Assembly (NCBI GenBank): GCA_937910695.1
Contig: CALEMW010000040.1
Span: forward strand, 1-64,000
DNA length: 64,000 nucleotides
Direction of reading: 5' to 3'
Origin: an uncultured bacterium
GTDB taxonomy: Bacteria; Krumholzibacteriota; Krumholzibacteriia; LZORAL124-64-63
Shown here: positions 8,567 to 17,710 of the stretch, piece by piece
Layout of the letters: each line of letters starts with the position of its first letter
Numbering within the stretch: position 1 is the first letter of the stretch
Program-made: the position numbers and the translations under genes
Notes under the pieces: generated by a model
What the model was told of the DNA's origin: nothing
The model's input: the letters and a program-made list of their open reading frames with translations, nothing else
Databases searched by the model: none

Positions 8567-8632
8567 GGACAGACAAAGGGCCGTCGGAATCGAAACAGCC
8601 TGGAATCGATTCCGACGGCCCTTTGTCTGTCC
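8567..8632. repeat. Long palindromic repeat, family 1, copy B
   Basis: Inverted repeat with 27-base arms (GGACAGACAAAGGGCCGTCG then GAATCGA) around the same loop as copy A, in the same orientation. Relative to copy A the outer stem differs at several positions and every change is matched in the other arm. It lies between the ends of two convergent genes (small secreted protein and ferritin), where it may also serve as a two-way terminator. Confidence 0.85.
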
Positions 8633-8637
8633 TGAAC

Positions 8638-9150
8638 TTAGGCGACCGCGGGAGGCGTCGGCACCGGCCGCGCCGCCAGTTCCCGATCCATCATGTACAC
8701 CGCATGCATGTTGTCGCCCATCATCGTCAGCTTGCCGCAGATGCCGTCGACGTTGGCCTCTTCTTCGACCTGTTCGCCGATGAACCACTGCAGCATGTTG
8801 GCGGTGGCGTGGTCGCGCTCGTCCATGGCCAGGCCCAGCAGGTCGTTGATGCGGCCGGTCATGTAGATTTCGTGGGCGAGGGAGGCCTGGAAGATGGCCA
8901 GGGGCGTGTCCCAGTCCACATCGGGCTGCTGGACGCCCTGCAGCAGCACGCGGCCGCCGGTCATGTTGACGTAGTCGTAGACCTTCATGGCGTGGAACAT
9001 CTCTTCCTGGGCCTGCATGCGCATCCAGTGGGCGAAGCCGTCGAAGTTCTTGGCTTCGCACCAGGCGGCCATGGACAGATAGAGGTAGGCGGAATGGAAT
9101 TCGGCCTGGATTTGATCGTTGAGGGCGCTCTGGACGGATTCCTTCAGCAT
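8638..9150 (-). CDS. Ferritin (non-heme, FtnA type)
   Basis: 170-residue iron-storage subunit forming the 24-mer cage. Ferroxidase ligands are visible as Glu17 (IQAEFHSAYLYL), Glu50 and His53 (QAQEEMFHAMK), with later HEIYMTGRIND and WFIGEQVEEE segments carrying the remaining glutamates. ATG 9150 follows GGGGAG; the open frame extends further upstream but that part has no family similarity. Ferritin buffers iron for the many heme and Fe-S proteins encoded nearby. No Fur-like box was recognised in its upstream region. Confidence 0.93.
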   Translation of the reverse strand: MLKESVQSALNDQIQAEFHSAYLYLSMAAWCEAKNFDGFAHWMRMQAQEEMFHAMKVYDYVNMTGGRVLLQGVQQPDVDWDTPLAIFQASLAHEIYMTGRINDLLGLAMDERDHATANMLQWFIGEQVEEEANVDGICGKLTMMGDNMHAVYMMDRELAARPVPTPPAVA

Positions 9151-9326
9151 AACTGGCTCCCCTTCGGCTTCGGGTCGGCTGTCGGTCGGGTGCGGCGGTG
9201 CCGCGTGGTGAAATCTAGTGGCCATTACGGTGACCTGCCAGTGAAAACGCCGGGAATTCCACCGACATCGTAGGGATTTGTGGTAAAGTCCGAATTCGAT
9301 CGACGTTCCCACAATGAGGAGAACAC

Positions 9327-10694
9327 ATGGCCCGAGGCGCCCGCCCGCTTGCTCGACGCCCCGTGACGAGAATCCTGACTGCCATCGTGGCGGTCGGTGT
9401 GGTGGCGCTTGTCGGCGGCGGACTGCTCCTCGATACGCCGAAGGTGAAGGGCGCCCTCAGGAGGGTCGTGTACGGTCGGCCGGCTCCCGAACTTCCCGGT
9501 CATTGGAATCCTGTCCAGACCCGCACCGCCTCTTCCATCTCCGATCGCGATCGCGAGAAGCGGATTCGCAAGCTGCTGAGCCTTGGTTACAGCGGCACCT
9601 CGCATCATGTCGGCGCCGATGCCGGCGTCATCATCCTCGACGAGGAGCGCGCCGCTCCCGGTCTCCGCTTCTTCGTTTCCGGCCATGCTCCAGAAGCGGC
9701 GCTGATGGAGCGCGACGGACGGATCGTCCACACCTGGACCTACGATTACACCGACCTCTGGCGTTCCCGTCCCGTCGACTTCATGCCTCCTGTACCGGCG
9801 ACAGGCTGCTGGCGTCGGGCGCACCTGATGGACGATGGATCGTTGCTGGCCGTTTACGAGGGTCACGGTCTGGTGAAGCTCGACCGCGACTCGAACGTCC
9901 TGTGGGCCTACGCCGGAAAATGCCATCACGATCTGGATATCGGACCGGACGGCAGCATCGTCGTACTGACGAGAGACGCCCGGGTCGAACCCCGCTTCCA
10001 TCCCGAAGAGCCGGTGCTGCTCGATTCGGTTACGTTCCTGGACTCCGAAGGCCGGCTCCAACTCCGGATCGACCTGCTGAACGCCTTCGAACATTCTCCT
10101 TTCGCCGATCTGCTTCCCAAGGCTCCGGCCTCGGGCGACCTGTTCCACACCAACACCCTCGAACTGCTCGACGGGCGCCTCGCTGAGCGCTCCGAGGCGT
10201 TCCGGGCGGGCAACGTGTTGATCTCGGTGCGCGAACTGGATCTGCTTGCTGTGCTGGACCCCCGGTTCGGCCGGATCGTCTGGGCCCGCCGGGGTCCGTG
10301 GTCGCGTCAGCACGAGCCGACGATCCTGGCCGACGGTCACATGCTGCTGTTCGACAACCTGGAACAGGGCGGTCGGTCCCGCGTGCTGGAGTTTGATCCC
10401 TTCACTCTCGAGACGGTCTGGACCTATGCCGACGGCCCCGAGACGCCCCTCTACTCGCCTACCTGCGGCGCGGCGCGGCGCCTGCCCTGCGGCAACACCT
10501 TGATCGTCGAGTCGGACAACGGCCGCGCGTTCGAGGTGACCCCCGACGGAGAGGTTGTCTGGGAGTTCGTGAACCCCTATCGGGGGGGAGCGGACGGGGA
10601 GCTCATCGCTGCGGTCATGGATATGGAAGTCTTGCCAGCCGACATTCCCTTGGATTGGCTTTCCTCTGATCCGACAAGGGTTTCCCTGCGTTGA
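9327..10694 (+). CDS. Arylsulfotransferase-like (ASST) beta-propeller protein, membrane-anchored
   Basis: 455 residues: an N-terminal membrane segment (about residues 20-42, VAVGVVALVGGGLLL) then a PQQ-like/ASST propeller. Repeated blade motifs are visible: RDGRIVHTWTY, LDRDSNVLWAY, LDPRFGRIVWAR, FDPFTLETVWTY, VTPDGEVVWEF, and conserved histidines in KCHHDLDIGPDGS and RQHEPTILADGHML. Such proteins transfer sulfate between aryl donors and acceptors or are non-catalytic relatives; activity here is not established. ATG 9327 follows GAGGAG. It is monocistronic, ending at the terminator near 10.8 kb. Confidence 0.78.
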   Translation: MARGARPLARRPVTRILTAIVAVGVVALVGGGLLLDTPKVKGALRRVVYGRPAPELPGHWNPVQTRTASSISDRDREKRIRKLLSLGYSGTSHHVGADAGVIILDEERAAPGLRFFVSGHAPEAALMERDGRIVHTWTYDYTDLWRSRPVDFMPPVPATGCWRRAHLMDDGSLLAVYEGHGLVKLDRDSNVLWAYAGKCHHDLDIGPDGSIVVLTRDARVEPRFHPEEPVLLDSVTFLDSEGRLQLRIDLLNAFEHSPFADLLPKAPASGDLFHTNTLELLDGRLAERSEAFRAGNVLISVRELDLLAVLDPRFGRIVWARRGPWSRQHEPTILADGHMLLFDNLEQGGRSRVLEFDPFTLETVWTYADGPETPLYSPTCGAARRLPCGNTLIVESDNGRAFEVTPDGEVVWEFVNPYRGGADGELIAAVMDMEVLPADIPLDWLSSDPTRVSLR

Positions 10695-10789
10695 TCCCTC
10701 AGATCACTCTTGCTTCTCAGCATCAAAAAGGTGGCAAAAGCACCTGTTCGGTGCGATTATGAGGCGCGCATCCAATCCCGGACAATAAT

Positions 10790-10820
10790 GGCCCCGGTTT
10801 AGAGGATCGGGGCCGTTTTT
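10790..10820 (+). terminator. Rho-independent terminator
   Basis: GGCCCCG stem, 11-base loop, CGGGGCC, then GTTTTT. It separates the arylsulfotransferase-like gene from the pyruvate dehydrogenase operon. Confidence 0.85.
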
Positions 10821-10915
10821 CAAGAGGCGCATGGCCGTGATCACGGCTCGGTGTCGGTCCGTCCGCATGAAGCAGCCGCCCCGCTCAAGGGCGGTGGATC
10901 CAGAAAGGATCATCG

Positions 10916-12013
10916 ATGCCCCTGAAGGACCTCGAGACCTGGAAGGTCTCCTACCTCCAGATCCTTGACGAAGACGGCAACGTCGACGCGGATCTCGACC
11001 CCAAGTTCAAGAAGGCCGAGCTGCTCGACATGTACCGGGCCATGCTCTGGGGCCGGGTGACCGACGAGCGCATGCTCAAGCTGCAGCGCCAGGGCCGCAT
11101 CGGCACCTTCGGCCCGAGCACCGGCCAGGAAGCCTCCCAGATCGGCACGATGTACTGGGCCGGCGAGAAGGACTGGTTCGTGGGCGCCTTCCGCGAGCAC
11201 GCCGCTCGCCTGCACCGCGGCGAGAGCCTGATCCGCCAGTTGCTCTATTACAACGGCTGGGAAGAGGGCAACCACAACGACGCGAACACGAACCCGCGCA
11301 ACCTGCCCATCAGCGTGATCGTCGGGGCTCAGCCCCTGCACGCGGTGGGGTTGGCCTATGCTTCGCGGTTGAAGGGTGAAAAGGATGTGTGCGCCCTGAC
11401 CTACATGGGCGACGGCGCCACCAGCGAGGGCGACGTGCACGAGGCCCTGAACTACGCCTCGACCTGGAAGCTGCCCGTGATTTTCGTCGTGCAGAACAAC
11501 CAGTGGGCCATCTCGATCCCCCGCTCCAAGCAGATGCACTCGCGGACCATCGCCCAGAAGGCCATCGCCTACGACATGCCGGGTGTGCAAGTGGACGGCA
11601 ACGACGTGCTGGCCGTGAGCGTGGCCACGCGCGAAGCTCTCGACCGCGCGCGCAAGGGCGAAGGCCCGACGCTGATCGAGTGCGTGACCTACCGCCTGAT
11701 GATGCACACCACCGCCGACGACCAGTACAAGTACCGGTCCAAGGAGGAGGAGGACGTGTGGTGGAAGCGCGACCCCCTGGTGCGTTTCCGCAAGTACCTC
11801 ACGACCAAGAAGTGGTGGAGCGATGTGCAGGAGGATGCGCAGCAGGAGGAGTTCAAGGCTGAGATGGACCGGCAGATCACCGAGTTCGAGGCCATGACCG
11901 AATTCAAGATGGATGCGCCCTTCGACCACGTTTACGGTACGACCCACGCGGTCATCGAGCAGCAGCGCGCGGAGTACCTCGCCGAGCTGGCCAAGGAGGC
12001 CGACCATGGCTAA
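10916..12013 (+). CDS. pdhA: Pyruvate dehydrogenase E1 component, alpha subunit
   Basis: 365 residues; with the beta subunit it decarboxylates pyruvate on thiamine diphosphate and reductively acetylates the E2 lipoyl group. The ThDP/Mg motif GDGATSEGD starts at residue 165 and ends in the NNQ at 194-196. GPSTGQEASQIG and SIPRSKQMHSRTIAQKAIAY, with GVQVDGNDVLAV, match the Gram-positive-type PDH alpha family rather than branched-chain enzymes. First gene of pdhA-pdhB-pdhC-lpdA. ATG 10916 follows AAAGGATC. The 3' end overlaps pdhB by eight bases. Confidence 0.9.
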   Translation: MPLKDLETWKVSYLQILDEDGNVDADLDPKFKKAELLDMYRAMLWGRVTDERMLKLQRQGRIGTFGPSTGQEASQIGTMYWAGEKDWFVGAFREHAARLHRGESLIRQLLYYNGWEEGNHNDANTNPRNLPISVIVGAQPLHAVGLAYASRLKGEKDVCALTYMGDGATSEGDVHEALNYASTWKLPVIFVVQNNQWAISIPRSKQMHSRTIAQKAIAYDMPGVQVDGNDVLAVSVATREALDRARKGEGPTLIECVTYRLMMHTTADDQYKYRSKEEEDVWWKRDPLVRFRKYLTTKKWWSDVQEDAQQEEFKAEMDRQITEFEAMTEFKMDAPFDHVYGTTHAVIEQQRAEYLAELAKEADHG

Positions 12014-12986
12014 GATCAACATGGTGCAGGCCATCAACCTGGCCCTCGACGAGATGATGGCCGAGGACGAGACCGTCGTGATCCTGGGCGAGGACGTGGG
12101 CGTCGACGGCGGCGTGTTCCGCGTGACCGAAGGCCTGCACGCCAAGTACGGCGAGGCGCGCGTCATCGACACGCCCCTGGCCGAGAGCGCCATCATCGGC
12201 ACCGCCATCGGCATGGCCATGGGCGGCCTGAAGCCCGTGGGCGAGATGCAGTTCAGCGGCTTCTCCTACCTCATGATTCCCCAGCTCGAAGGCCACGGCT
12301 CGCGCATGCGCGCCCGCACCCAGGGCCAGTTCACGGTGCCGATGGTCATGCGCCTGCCCTTCGGCGGCGGCGTGCGTGCCCTGGAGCATCACAGCGAGAG
12401 CCGCGAGGTGTTTTACGCCCACATGCCCGGCACCAAGGTCGTGATCCCTTCGGGTCCGCGGAATGCCCGCGCCCTGCTGCGGGCCGCGATCCTCGATCCC
12501 GATCCGGTCGTGTTCATGGAGCCGAAGCGCTCCTACCGCGCCTTCAAGGAAGAGGTGCCGGAGAAGCCCGAGACCATGGAGATCGGCAAGTGCCAGGTGG
12601 TGCAGCAGGGCAACGACATCACCGTGGTGTCGTGGGGCGCCATGATGCACACCACCAAGAAGGCCGTCGCGGAGATCGAGAAGGCGCGAGGGGCCAGCAT
12701 CGAGCTGGTCGACCTGCTGACCGTGGCGCCCATGGACAGCGACACCATCTGCGAATCGGTGCGCAAGACGGGCCGCCTGGCCATCGTGCAGGAGGCGCCG
12801 CGCAGCTTCGGGCCGGCCAGCGAGATCATCGCCTGCGTCAACGACAAGGCCCTGATGTATCTCGAGGCGCCGGCCAAGCGCGTGACCGGGTTCGACGTGG
12901 CCACGCCCTACTTCGGGCGCGAACTGCAGTACATGCCGACGGTGGGCCGCGCGCGCCGCGGGATCGAGGAAGCTCTCGACTTCTAG
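12006..12986 (+). CDS. pdhB: Pyruvate dehydrogenase E1 component, beta subunit
   Basis: 326 residues, transketolase-like pyrimidine-binding and C-terminal domains of heterotetrameric E1. Family motifs seen: LGEDVGVDGGVFRVTEGL, DTPLAESAIIGTAIGMAMGG, RLPFGGGVRALEHHSE, FMEPKRSYR and FGPASEI. ATG 12006 was chosen inside the end of pdhA (ATGGCTAA overlap, suggesting coupled translation); the longer upstream frame is not conserved. Nine bases separate it from the E2 gene. Confidence 0.92.
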   Translation: MAKINMVQAINLALDEMMAEDETVVILGEDVGVDGGVFRVTEGLHAKYGEARVIDTPLAESAIIGTAIGMAMGGLKPVGEMQFSGFSYLMIPQLEGHGSRMRARTQGQFTVPMVMRLPFGGGVRALEHHSESREVFYAHMPGTKVVIPSGPRNARALLRAAILDPDPVVFMEPKRSYRAFKEEVPEKPETMEIGKCQVVQQGNDITVVSWGAMMHTTKKAVAEIEKARGASIELVDLLTVAPMDSDTICESVRKTGRLAIVQEAPRSFGPASEIIACVNDKALMYLEAPAKRVTGFDVATPYFGRELQYMPTVGRARRGIEEALDF

Positions 12987-12995
12987 GAGGAAGCG

Positions 12996-14372
12996 ATGTT
13001 CGAGTTCAAGCTGCCGGATCTCGGCGAGGGCATCCACGAGGGCGAAGTGCTCAAGTGGTACGTGCAGCCCGGGGATCTGATCGAAGAAGACGCGCCGTTG
13101 GTGGACGTGGAGACCGACAAGGCCGCCGTGACGATTCCGTCGCCCCGGGGCGGCGTGGTGAGCATGACCACAGGCGAAGTGGGCGACGTGGTCGAGACAG
13201 GCCAGGTGATCTGTGTGATCGCCGTCGACGGTGAAGCGGCTGCGCCGACAGGGCGCGCCGCCGAAGAGACGCCGGTCGGACTGCCCGAGGCCGCAGATGT
13301 TCCTGCTGCCGCTGCCGTCGCCACGGCACCGAAGGCGAAGCCGGCCGCCGCCGCCACAACACAGGCCAACAGCGCCGTCGCCGGACGTCCGGTGCCTGCG
13401 GCCCCGGCCACCCGCCGCTTGGCCCGGGAGATGGGCGTGGACATCCATGCCATCGCCGGTTCCGGACCCGCCGGACGGGTGACGCCCGACGACGTGAAGA
13501 CCTACGCCGCCGGCGGGACCGCTGCTGTGGCTCCGGCCGTCCCGGCGACGATTCCAGCCGTCGCAGCCGTGGGCGCCGACCTTTCCCCGGTGACTAAGAT
13601 GGCTGCCCAGGCCAGCAGCGTGATCCCCTTCCTCGACCTGGAACCCCTGCCGGACTTCGCGCCGCAGGGCCCTGTCGTCATCGAACCCCTGCGTTCGATC
13701 CGCCGCAAGGTGGCCCGCAAGATGGTCACCTCGATGGTGCTGGTGCCCCACGTCGCCCACATGGACGACGCCGACGTGACCGACCTCGAGGAATTCCGCC
13801 TGCGTATGAAGGCCAAACGCGAGGGGTTGCCCGGCGGCAAGCTGACGCTGCTGTCGTTCGTGATCCGCGCCATCACGGCGGGCCTGCGGGCGGCGCCGGC
13901 GTTCAACGCCAGCCTGGATCCCTTCAAGGAAGAGATCATCTACAAGAAGTACTACAACATCGGGTTCGCGGCGGACACGGGGAAGGGCCTCGTGGTGCCG
14001 GTGATCCGCGGCACGGACATCAAGAGCATCAACGAGATCTCCCAGGAGATCGAGGAGAAGGCGGCCCTGGCCCGCGAGGGCAAGCTGCCCATCGAGGACA
14101 TGCAGGGCGGCACCTTCACGATCACCAACGTGGGGCCGTTGGGCGGCACGGCGCTGATCCCGACGATCAACTATCCCGAAGTCGCGATCCTGGGCATGGG
14201 CAAGGTGCAGGAGAAGCCGGTGGTTCGCGACGGCGAGATCGTGATCCGCAAGATCCTGCCGTTGACCCTGGCCTTCGACCACCGCGTGGCCGACGGCGCC
14301 GACGCGGCGCGTTTCGTGAGCGAACTGGTGCGCAACCTGTCCGATCCCAGCCTGCTGTTGTTGGATACCTAG
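12996..14372 (+). CDS. pdhC: Dihydrolipoamide acetyltransferase (PDH E2)
   Basis: 458 residues. One lipoyl domain (about 1-78) with the modified Lys42 in VETDKAAV; an Ala/Pro-rich linker (about 80-130); the E1/E3-binding domain (about 135-170, RRLAREMGVDIHAIAGSG); and the catalytic domain from about 225 with His428 in FDHRVADGADAARF. It transfers acetyl from the lipoyl arm to CoA and forms the core of the complex. Start ATG 12996 follows AGGAGG. The lipoyl lysine implies a lipoylation enzyme; an LplA-like gene lies at 17.1 kb. Confidence 0.93.
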   Translation: MFEFKLPDLGEGIHEGEVLKWYVQPGDLIEEDAPLVDVETDKAAVTIPSPRGGVVSMTTGEVGDVVETGQVICVIAVDGEAAAPTGRAAEETPVGLPEAADVPAAAAVATAPKAKPAAAATTQANSAVAGRPVPAAPATRRLAREMGVDIHAIAGSGPAGRVTPDDVKTYAAGGTAAVAPAVPATIPAVAAVGADLSPVTKMAAQASSVIPFLDLEPLPDFAPQGPVVIEPLRSIRRKVARKMVTSMVLVPHVAHMDDADVTDLEEFRLRMKAKREGLPGGKLTLLSFVIRAITAGLRAAPAFNASLDPFKEEIIYKKYYNIGFAADTGKGLVVPVIRGTDIKSINEISQEIEEKAALAREGKLPIEDMQGGTFTITNVGPLGGTALIPTINYPEVAILGMGKVQEKPVVRDGEIVIRKILPLTLAFDHRVADGADAARFVSELVRNLSDPSLLLLDT

Positions 14373-14382
14373 GAGGACCGCC

Positions 14383-15792
14383 ATGGTCATGGGCAGCCTG
14401 AACCAGGAAGTCGAGACGGTCGTCATCGGCTCGGGCCCCGGGGGTTATGTCGCCGCGTTGCGGCTGGCGGATCTCGGCAAGGACGTCATGCTGATCGAGG
14501 AGAAGGACCGCCCCGGCGGCACCTGTCTGCTCGAGGGCTGCATCCCGTCGAAGTCGCTGATCAACGCCGTGGAGCTGGGAGAGTCGGCCCGCCATGCCCG
14601 CCAGATGGGCCTGACCTTCGGCGAGATGACCGTCGACCACGTGAAATTGCGCGCCTGGACCGACGAGGTGGTTTCCACCTTGAGCAATGGAGTGAAGGGG
14701 TTGTTGGCCAAGCGTGGTGTCGAGGTGATCCACGCTCGCGCCCGCTTCGAAGACGCCCATACGCTGTCGCTCGACGGCGGCGGCACGGTGTCGTTCCAGC
14801 AGTGCATCATCGCCACGGGCTCGAGTTTGAACCGGCTGCCCGAGGGCATCGACCCGACGGTGTGGTCGAGCGCCGACGCCCTGAAGCTGCCCGAGATCCC
14901 CGGCTCGTTGCTGGTGGTGGGTGGCGGCTACATCGGCCTGGAGATGGGGCTGGTGTACGCCGGCCTCGGCTCGAAGGTCTCTGTGGTGGAGTTCTTCCCG
15001 CGTCTGCTGATGGGCGCCGATCTCGATCTGGTCGAGGTGATGGTCAAGCAGGTGAGCACGCGTCTGGATGAGCTGTTGGTCGAATCGCGGGTGGTGTCGA
15101 TCAAGCCGAGAGGCGACGTGTTCGACGTCGTCATCGAACACGACGGCGAGCAGACGACCCGTCAATACGATCGCGTGCTGGTGGCTATCGGGCGTCGGCC
15201 CAACTCCGAGGACATCGGACTGGAGAACCTCGACGTCGTGGTGAACGCCCAGGGCTTCATCGAGACCAACGGCGAGTGCCGGACCGGCGAACCCAACATC
15301 TACGCCGTCGGCGACGTGGCCACCGGCCCGATGCTGGCCCACAAGGCGAGCCGCGAGGGCAAGGTCGCCGCCGAGGCCATCTGCGGCCACCATGTGGAGT
15401 TCGACAACCGGGCCATTCCGGCGGTGGTGTTCACCGATCCGGAGATCTCCTGGTGCGGTCTGACCGAACGTCATGCTGATGAGCTGGGTGTGGAAATCAA
15501 GATCGGTCGCTTCCCGTTGTCGGCTCTGGGGCGCGCTCGCGCCATCGGGCGCACCGAAGGATTCGTGAAGATCATCTCGGAACCAGGCACCGATCTGCTG
15601 CTGGGCATGGGCATTGTCGGCCCCCACGCCAGTGAGCTGATCAGCGAGGGCGCTCTGGCCATCGAGATGGGGGCCACCCTGGCCGACCTCACCGACACCA
15701 TCCATCCGCACCCCACGCTGAGCGAGGCCATCATGGAGGCGGCGGAGGTGGCCGCCGGCACGGCCGTGCACATCCACGCTCCCAAACGCTAG
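14383..15792 (+). CDS. lpdA: Dihydrolipoyl dehydrogenase (E3)
   Basis: 469-residue FAD flavoprotein that reoxidises dihydrolipoamide with NAD+. The FAD motif is GSGPGGYVAALR, the redox disulfide is GGTCLLEGC (Cys48, Cys53), the NAD motif is VVGGGYIGLEMG, FAD is bound again at YAVGDVATGPMLAHKA, and the catalytic HPHPTLSEA is near the end. Last gene of the PDH operon, ten bases after E2, with AGGAGG upstream. ATG 14383 and ATG 14389 are both possible starts. A hairpin terminator follows. Confidence 0.94.
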   Translation: MVMGSLNQEVETVVIGSGPGGYVAALRLADLGKDVMLIEEKDRPGGTCLLEGCIPSKSLINAVELGESARHARQMGLTFGEMTVDHVKLRAWTDEVVSTLSNGVKGLLAKRGVEVIHARARFEDAHTLSLDGGGTVSFQQCIIATGSSLNRLPEGIDPTVWSSADALKLPEIPGSLLVVGGGYIGLEMGLVYAGLGSKVSVVEFFPRLLMGADLDLVEVMVKQVSTRLDELLVESRVVSIKPRGDVFDVVIEHDGEQTTRQYDRVLVAIGRRPNSEDIGLENLDVVVNAQGFIETNGECRTGEPNIYAVGDVATGPMLAHKASREGKVAAEAICGHHVEFDNRAIPAVVFTDPEISWCGLTERHADELGVEIKIGRFPLSALGRARAIGRTEGFVKIISEPGTDLLLGMGIVGPHASELISEGALAIEMGATLADLTDTIHPHPTLSEAIMEAAEVAAGTAVHIHAPKR

Positions 15793-15811
15793 TTATTATC
15801 GAAGATCGGAG

Positions 15812-15848
15812 AACGGAGGGACGGCCTTGGGGCGGTTCCTCCGTTTGT
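15812..15848 (+). terminator. Terminator of the PDH operon
   Basis: AACGGAGG and CCTCCGTT stem around an 18-base loop, followed by TGT. It lies 20 bases past the lpdA stop. The T-run is short, so efficiency is uncertain. Confidence 0.55.
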
Positions 15849-15951
15849 ATTGATGCTCAAGCTGTCGCTTACACGGTCGATAATGTCGCTAAGGATATGC
15901 CTGCAGGTGAGAATGGCCCGATTCTCAATGACTGGATTATGGGAGTCCACC

Positions 15952-17031
15952 ATGTTCAAGCGTCTGAATCTTGGGTACACGATCGGCGTCGGTTACGCGA
16001 TAGCATTGCTGTTCATCGTGGTAGGAACTGTGGTGATCGCGACCCAGCTCCAACACCACGCCAATGTGTGTTCCGCGATGGGGCTGAGTTTCGAAGCCGT
16101 GACGGTCATGAACGTGATGGCTTTGCGCACCCTCTTTCTGGGTGGTTTGGCCGCCTTAGTAACGGTACTCATGGGCTTTCTCGTAGTGCGCAACATCACG
16201 GGCGTTATGAAAGGGTTCGTGGTCGATATGGAGACCGGTGCCGGTGAAGTGGCGCGGGCGTCGGCCAGTCTCGCCGAATCGAGTCACCGGATCGCCCAGA
16301 GCAGCAGTGGACAGGCGGCGAGTGTTCAGCAGACTTCGGCCTCGCTCGAGCAGATGGAGGCGGCCGCCCAACAGAATACGGTCCATGCCCATGAAGCCAG
16401 CGAAGTGGCCTCGCGTATGCTCAACCAGACATCCCAGTGCCGTGATGCGATGCATCACATGAGCGAAACCATCGAACTGGCCAAGGCCACTTCGGACGAC
16501 TCAGCCAGGATCGTGCGCACCATCGACGAGATCTCCTTTCAAACCAATCTGCTGGCTCTCAATGCCGCAGTCGAGGCTGCTCGGGCCGGAGAGTCGGGCA
16601 AGGGGTTCGCCGTGGTGGCCGAAGAGGTTCGTAATCTTGCTCAACGGAGTGCCGAAGCTGCGAAGACGACGTCCGAGCTGATCGCGCAGGGCCAGCAGCA
16701 CGCCTCATCGAGCGTGGAGATGTGTCGGGAAGTCGTGGGTTTGCTGGACGCCATCGTCGGCGGCACCCGCGACGTGAGCGACTTGGTGGACCAGGTGCAC
16801 CGTGCCAGCAAAGAGCAGTCGACCGGTGTGCAGGAGATCACCCATGCCGTCGAAACCATCGACGCGTTGACCCGCGACAACGCCGGCAGTGCCGAGGAAT
16901 CGGCCGCCGCCAGCGAGGAATTCGCGGCTCAGGCGGACGAACTGCGCCGGATCATCTCGATCCTCGACAAGGTCTTGCAGGGGCGTCGGGCCGATGTCGA
17001 AGCTTCGTGGCGGGAAATCGTCTCACGCTAG
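15952..17031 (+). CDS. Methyl-accepting chemotaxis protein without a large sensor domain
   Basis: 359 residues. Two membrane helices (about 11-30 and 60-80) enclose only about 30 external residues, so there is no periplasmic ligand domain and no HAMP is obvious. The signalling domain has the conserved hairpin tip [20 protein letters not shown] with [21 protein letters not shown] at about 187-226, flanked by methylation helices. It should signal to CheA/CheW; no che or flagellar genes are in the window. ATG 15952 is preferred over the longer frame from 15850 because the leader starts cleanly there. The signal sensed is unknown. Confidence 0.88.
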   Translation: MFKRLNLGYTIGVGYAIALLFIVVGTVVIATQLQHHANVCSAMGLSFEAVTVMNVMALRTLFLGGLAALVTVLMGFLVVRNITGVMKGFVVDMETGAGEVARASASLAESSHRIAQSSSGQAASVQQTSASLEQMEAAAQQNTVHAHEASEVASRMLNQTSQCRDAMHHMSETIELAKATSDDSARIVRTIDEISFQTNLLALNAAVEAARAGESGKGFAVVAEEVRNLAQRSAEAAKTTSELIAQGQQHASSSVEMCREVVGLLDAIVGGTRDVSDLVDQVHRASKEQSTGVQEITHAVETIDALTRDNAGSAEESAAASEEFAAQADELRRIISILDKVLQGRRADVEASWREIVSR

Positions 17032-17071
17032 CGGTCCTTGTGCCTCTCCCGTGCGCTGTTATCATGGCGCC

Positions 17072-17701
17072 ATGCGAAGAGATCCCCCATCCGATTATCC
17101 CCTCTGGGATGAAGACGACGACCTGATCGCCGCGGTGCGTGGTGATGAAGTCATGCGGATGCGCGTGCGCCGATGGGGCGATGTCGAGGTCGTGATCGGC
17201 CGTGGGGGCGCCGCGGAGGTCGAACTGGATCTCGAGGCCGTCGCCGCTGATGGTGTGCCTGTTCGTCGGCGTCGCGGGGGCGGGTGCGCCGTCGTGCTCG
17301 ATCCCGGCAACCTGGTCGTTTCCTTGGTTGCGCCTCTCGAAGGTGTGGGAGGAGTGACTTCGGCTTTTTCCGCCTGCACGGATTGGCTCTGCCGCGGGTT
17401 GGCCGAGGCTGGAGTGCCCGACGTCTGCGGCGACGGCGTCAGCGATCTCGTTCTCGCCGATCGCAAAGTCGGAGGCTCCTGCATCTACAGGACGCAAGGT
17501 CTGGTCTATTATTCCACGACGCTGCTGATCTCACCCGACCTCGAGCGAATCGAACGGTACCTGCCTCATCCTCCCCGGGAACCGGAGTACCGACATGGAC
17601 GGCGACATGTAGATTTCATGGGGGCTCTGCCCTTGGCGTTGGATGCCGATGCTGTGATTCGACTCGCCCTCTTGCTGGAGCGGGGCTGGACGGGCTGGTA
17701 G
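17072..17701 (+). CDS. Lipoate-protein ligase A-like protein (BPL/LplA/LipB fold)
   Basis: 209 residues with the LplA catalytic signature: RRRRGGGCAVVLDPGNLVVSL (residues 65-85) matches R-R-x-x-G-G-G-x-V-x-H-D, with the usual HD replaced by LD. DRKVGGSCIYR (130-140) holds the catalytic Lys132. It is shorter than LplA (about 330 residues) and lacks the accessory C-terminal domain, as in split ligases or octanoyltransferases. It could attach lipoate to the PDH E2 encoded 3 kb upstream; that is inference. ATG 17072 has no strong ribosome site, so the start is uncertain. Confidence 0.72.
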   Translation: MRRDPPSDYPLWDEDDDLIAAVRGDEVMRMRVRRWGDVEVVIGRGGAAEVELDLEAVAADGVPVRRRRGGGCAVVLDPGNLVVSLVAPLEGVGGVTSAFSACTDWLCRGLAEAGVPDVCGDGVSDLVLADRKVGGSCIYRTQGLVYYSTTLLISPDLERIERYLPHPPREPEYRHGRRHVDFMGALPLALDADAVIRLALLLERGWTGW

Positions 17702-17710
17702 GTCGAAACT

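Noticed and set aside
8026-8632. CRISPR-like repeat pair
   Set aside because: Only two copies, nearly 500 bases apart, each a long palindrome; no spacer structure.
10704-10913. 69-codon reverse open frame upstream of pdhA
   Set aside because: Covers a clear terminator and has no family similarity.
11952-14426. 824-codon open frame antisense to the PDH genes
   Set aside because: It lies over well-supported pdhB and pdhC. Its His/Leu/Gly-rich product is typical of a GC-rich antisense shadow.
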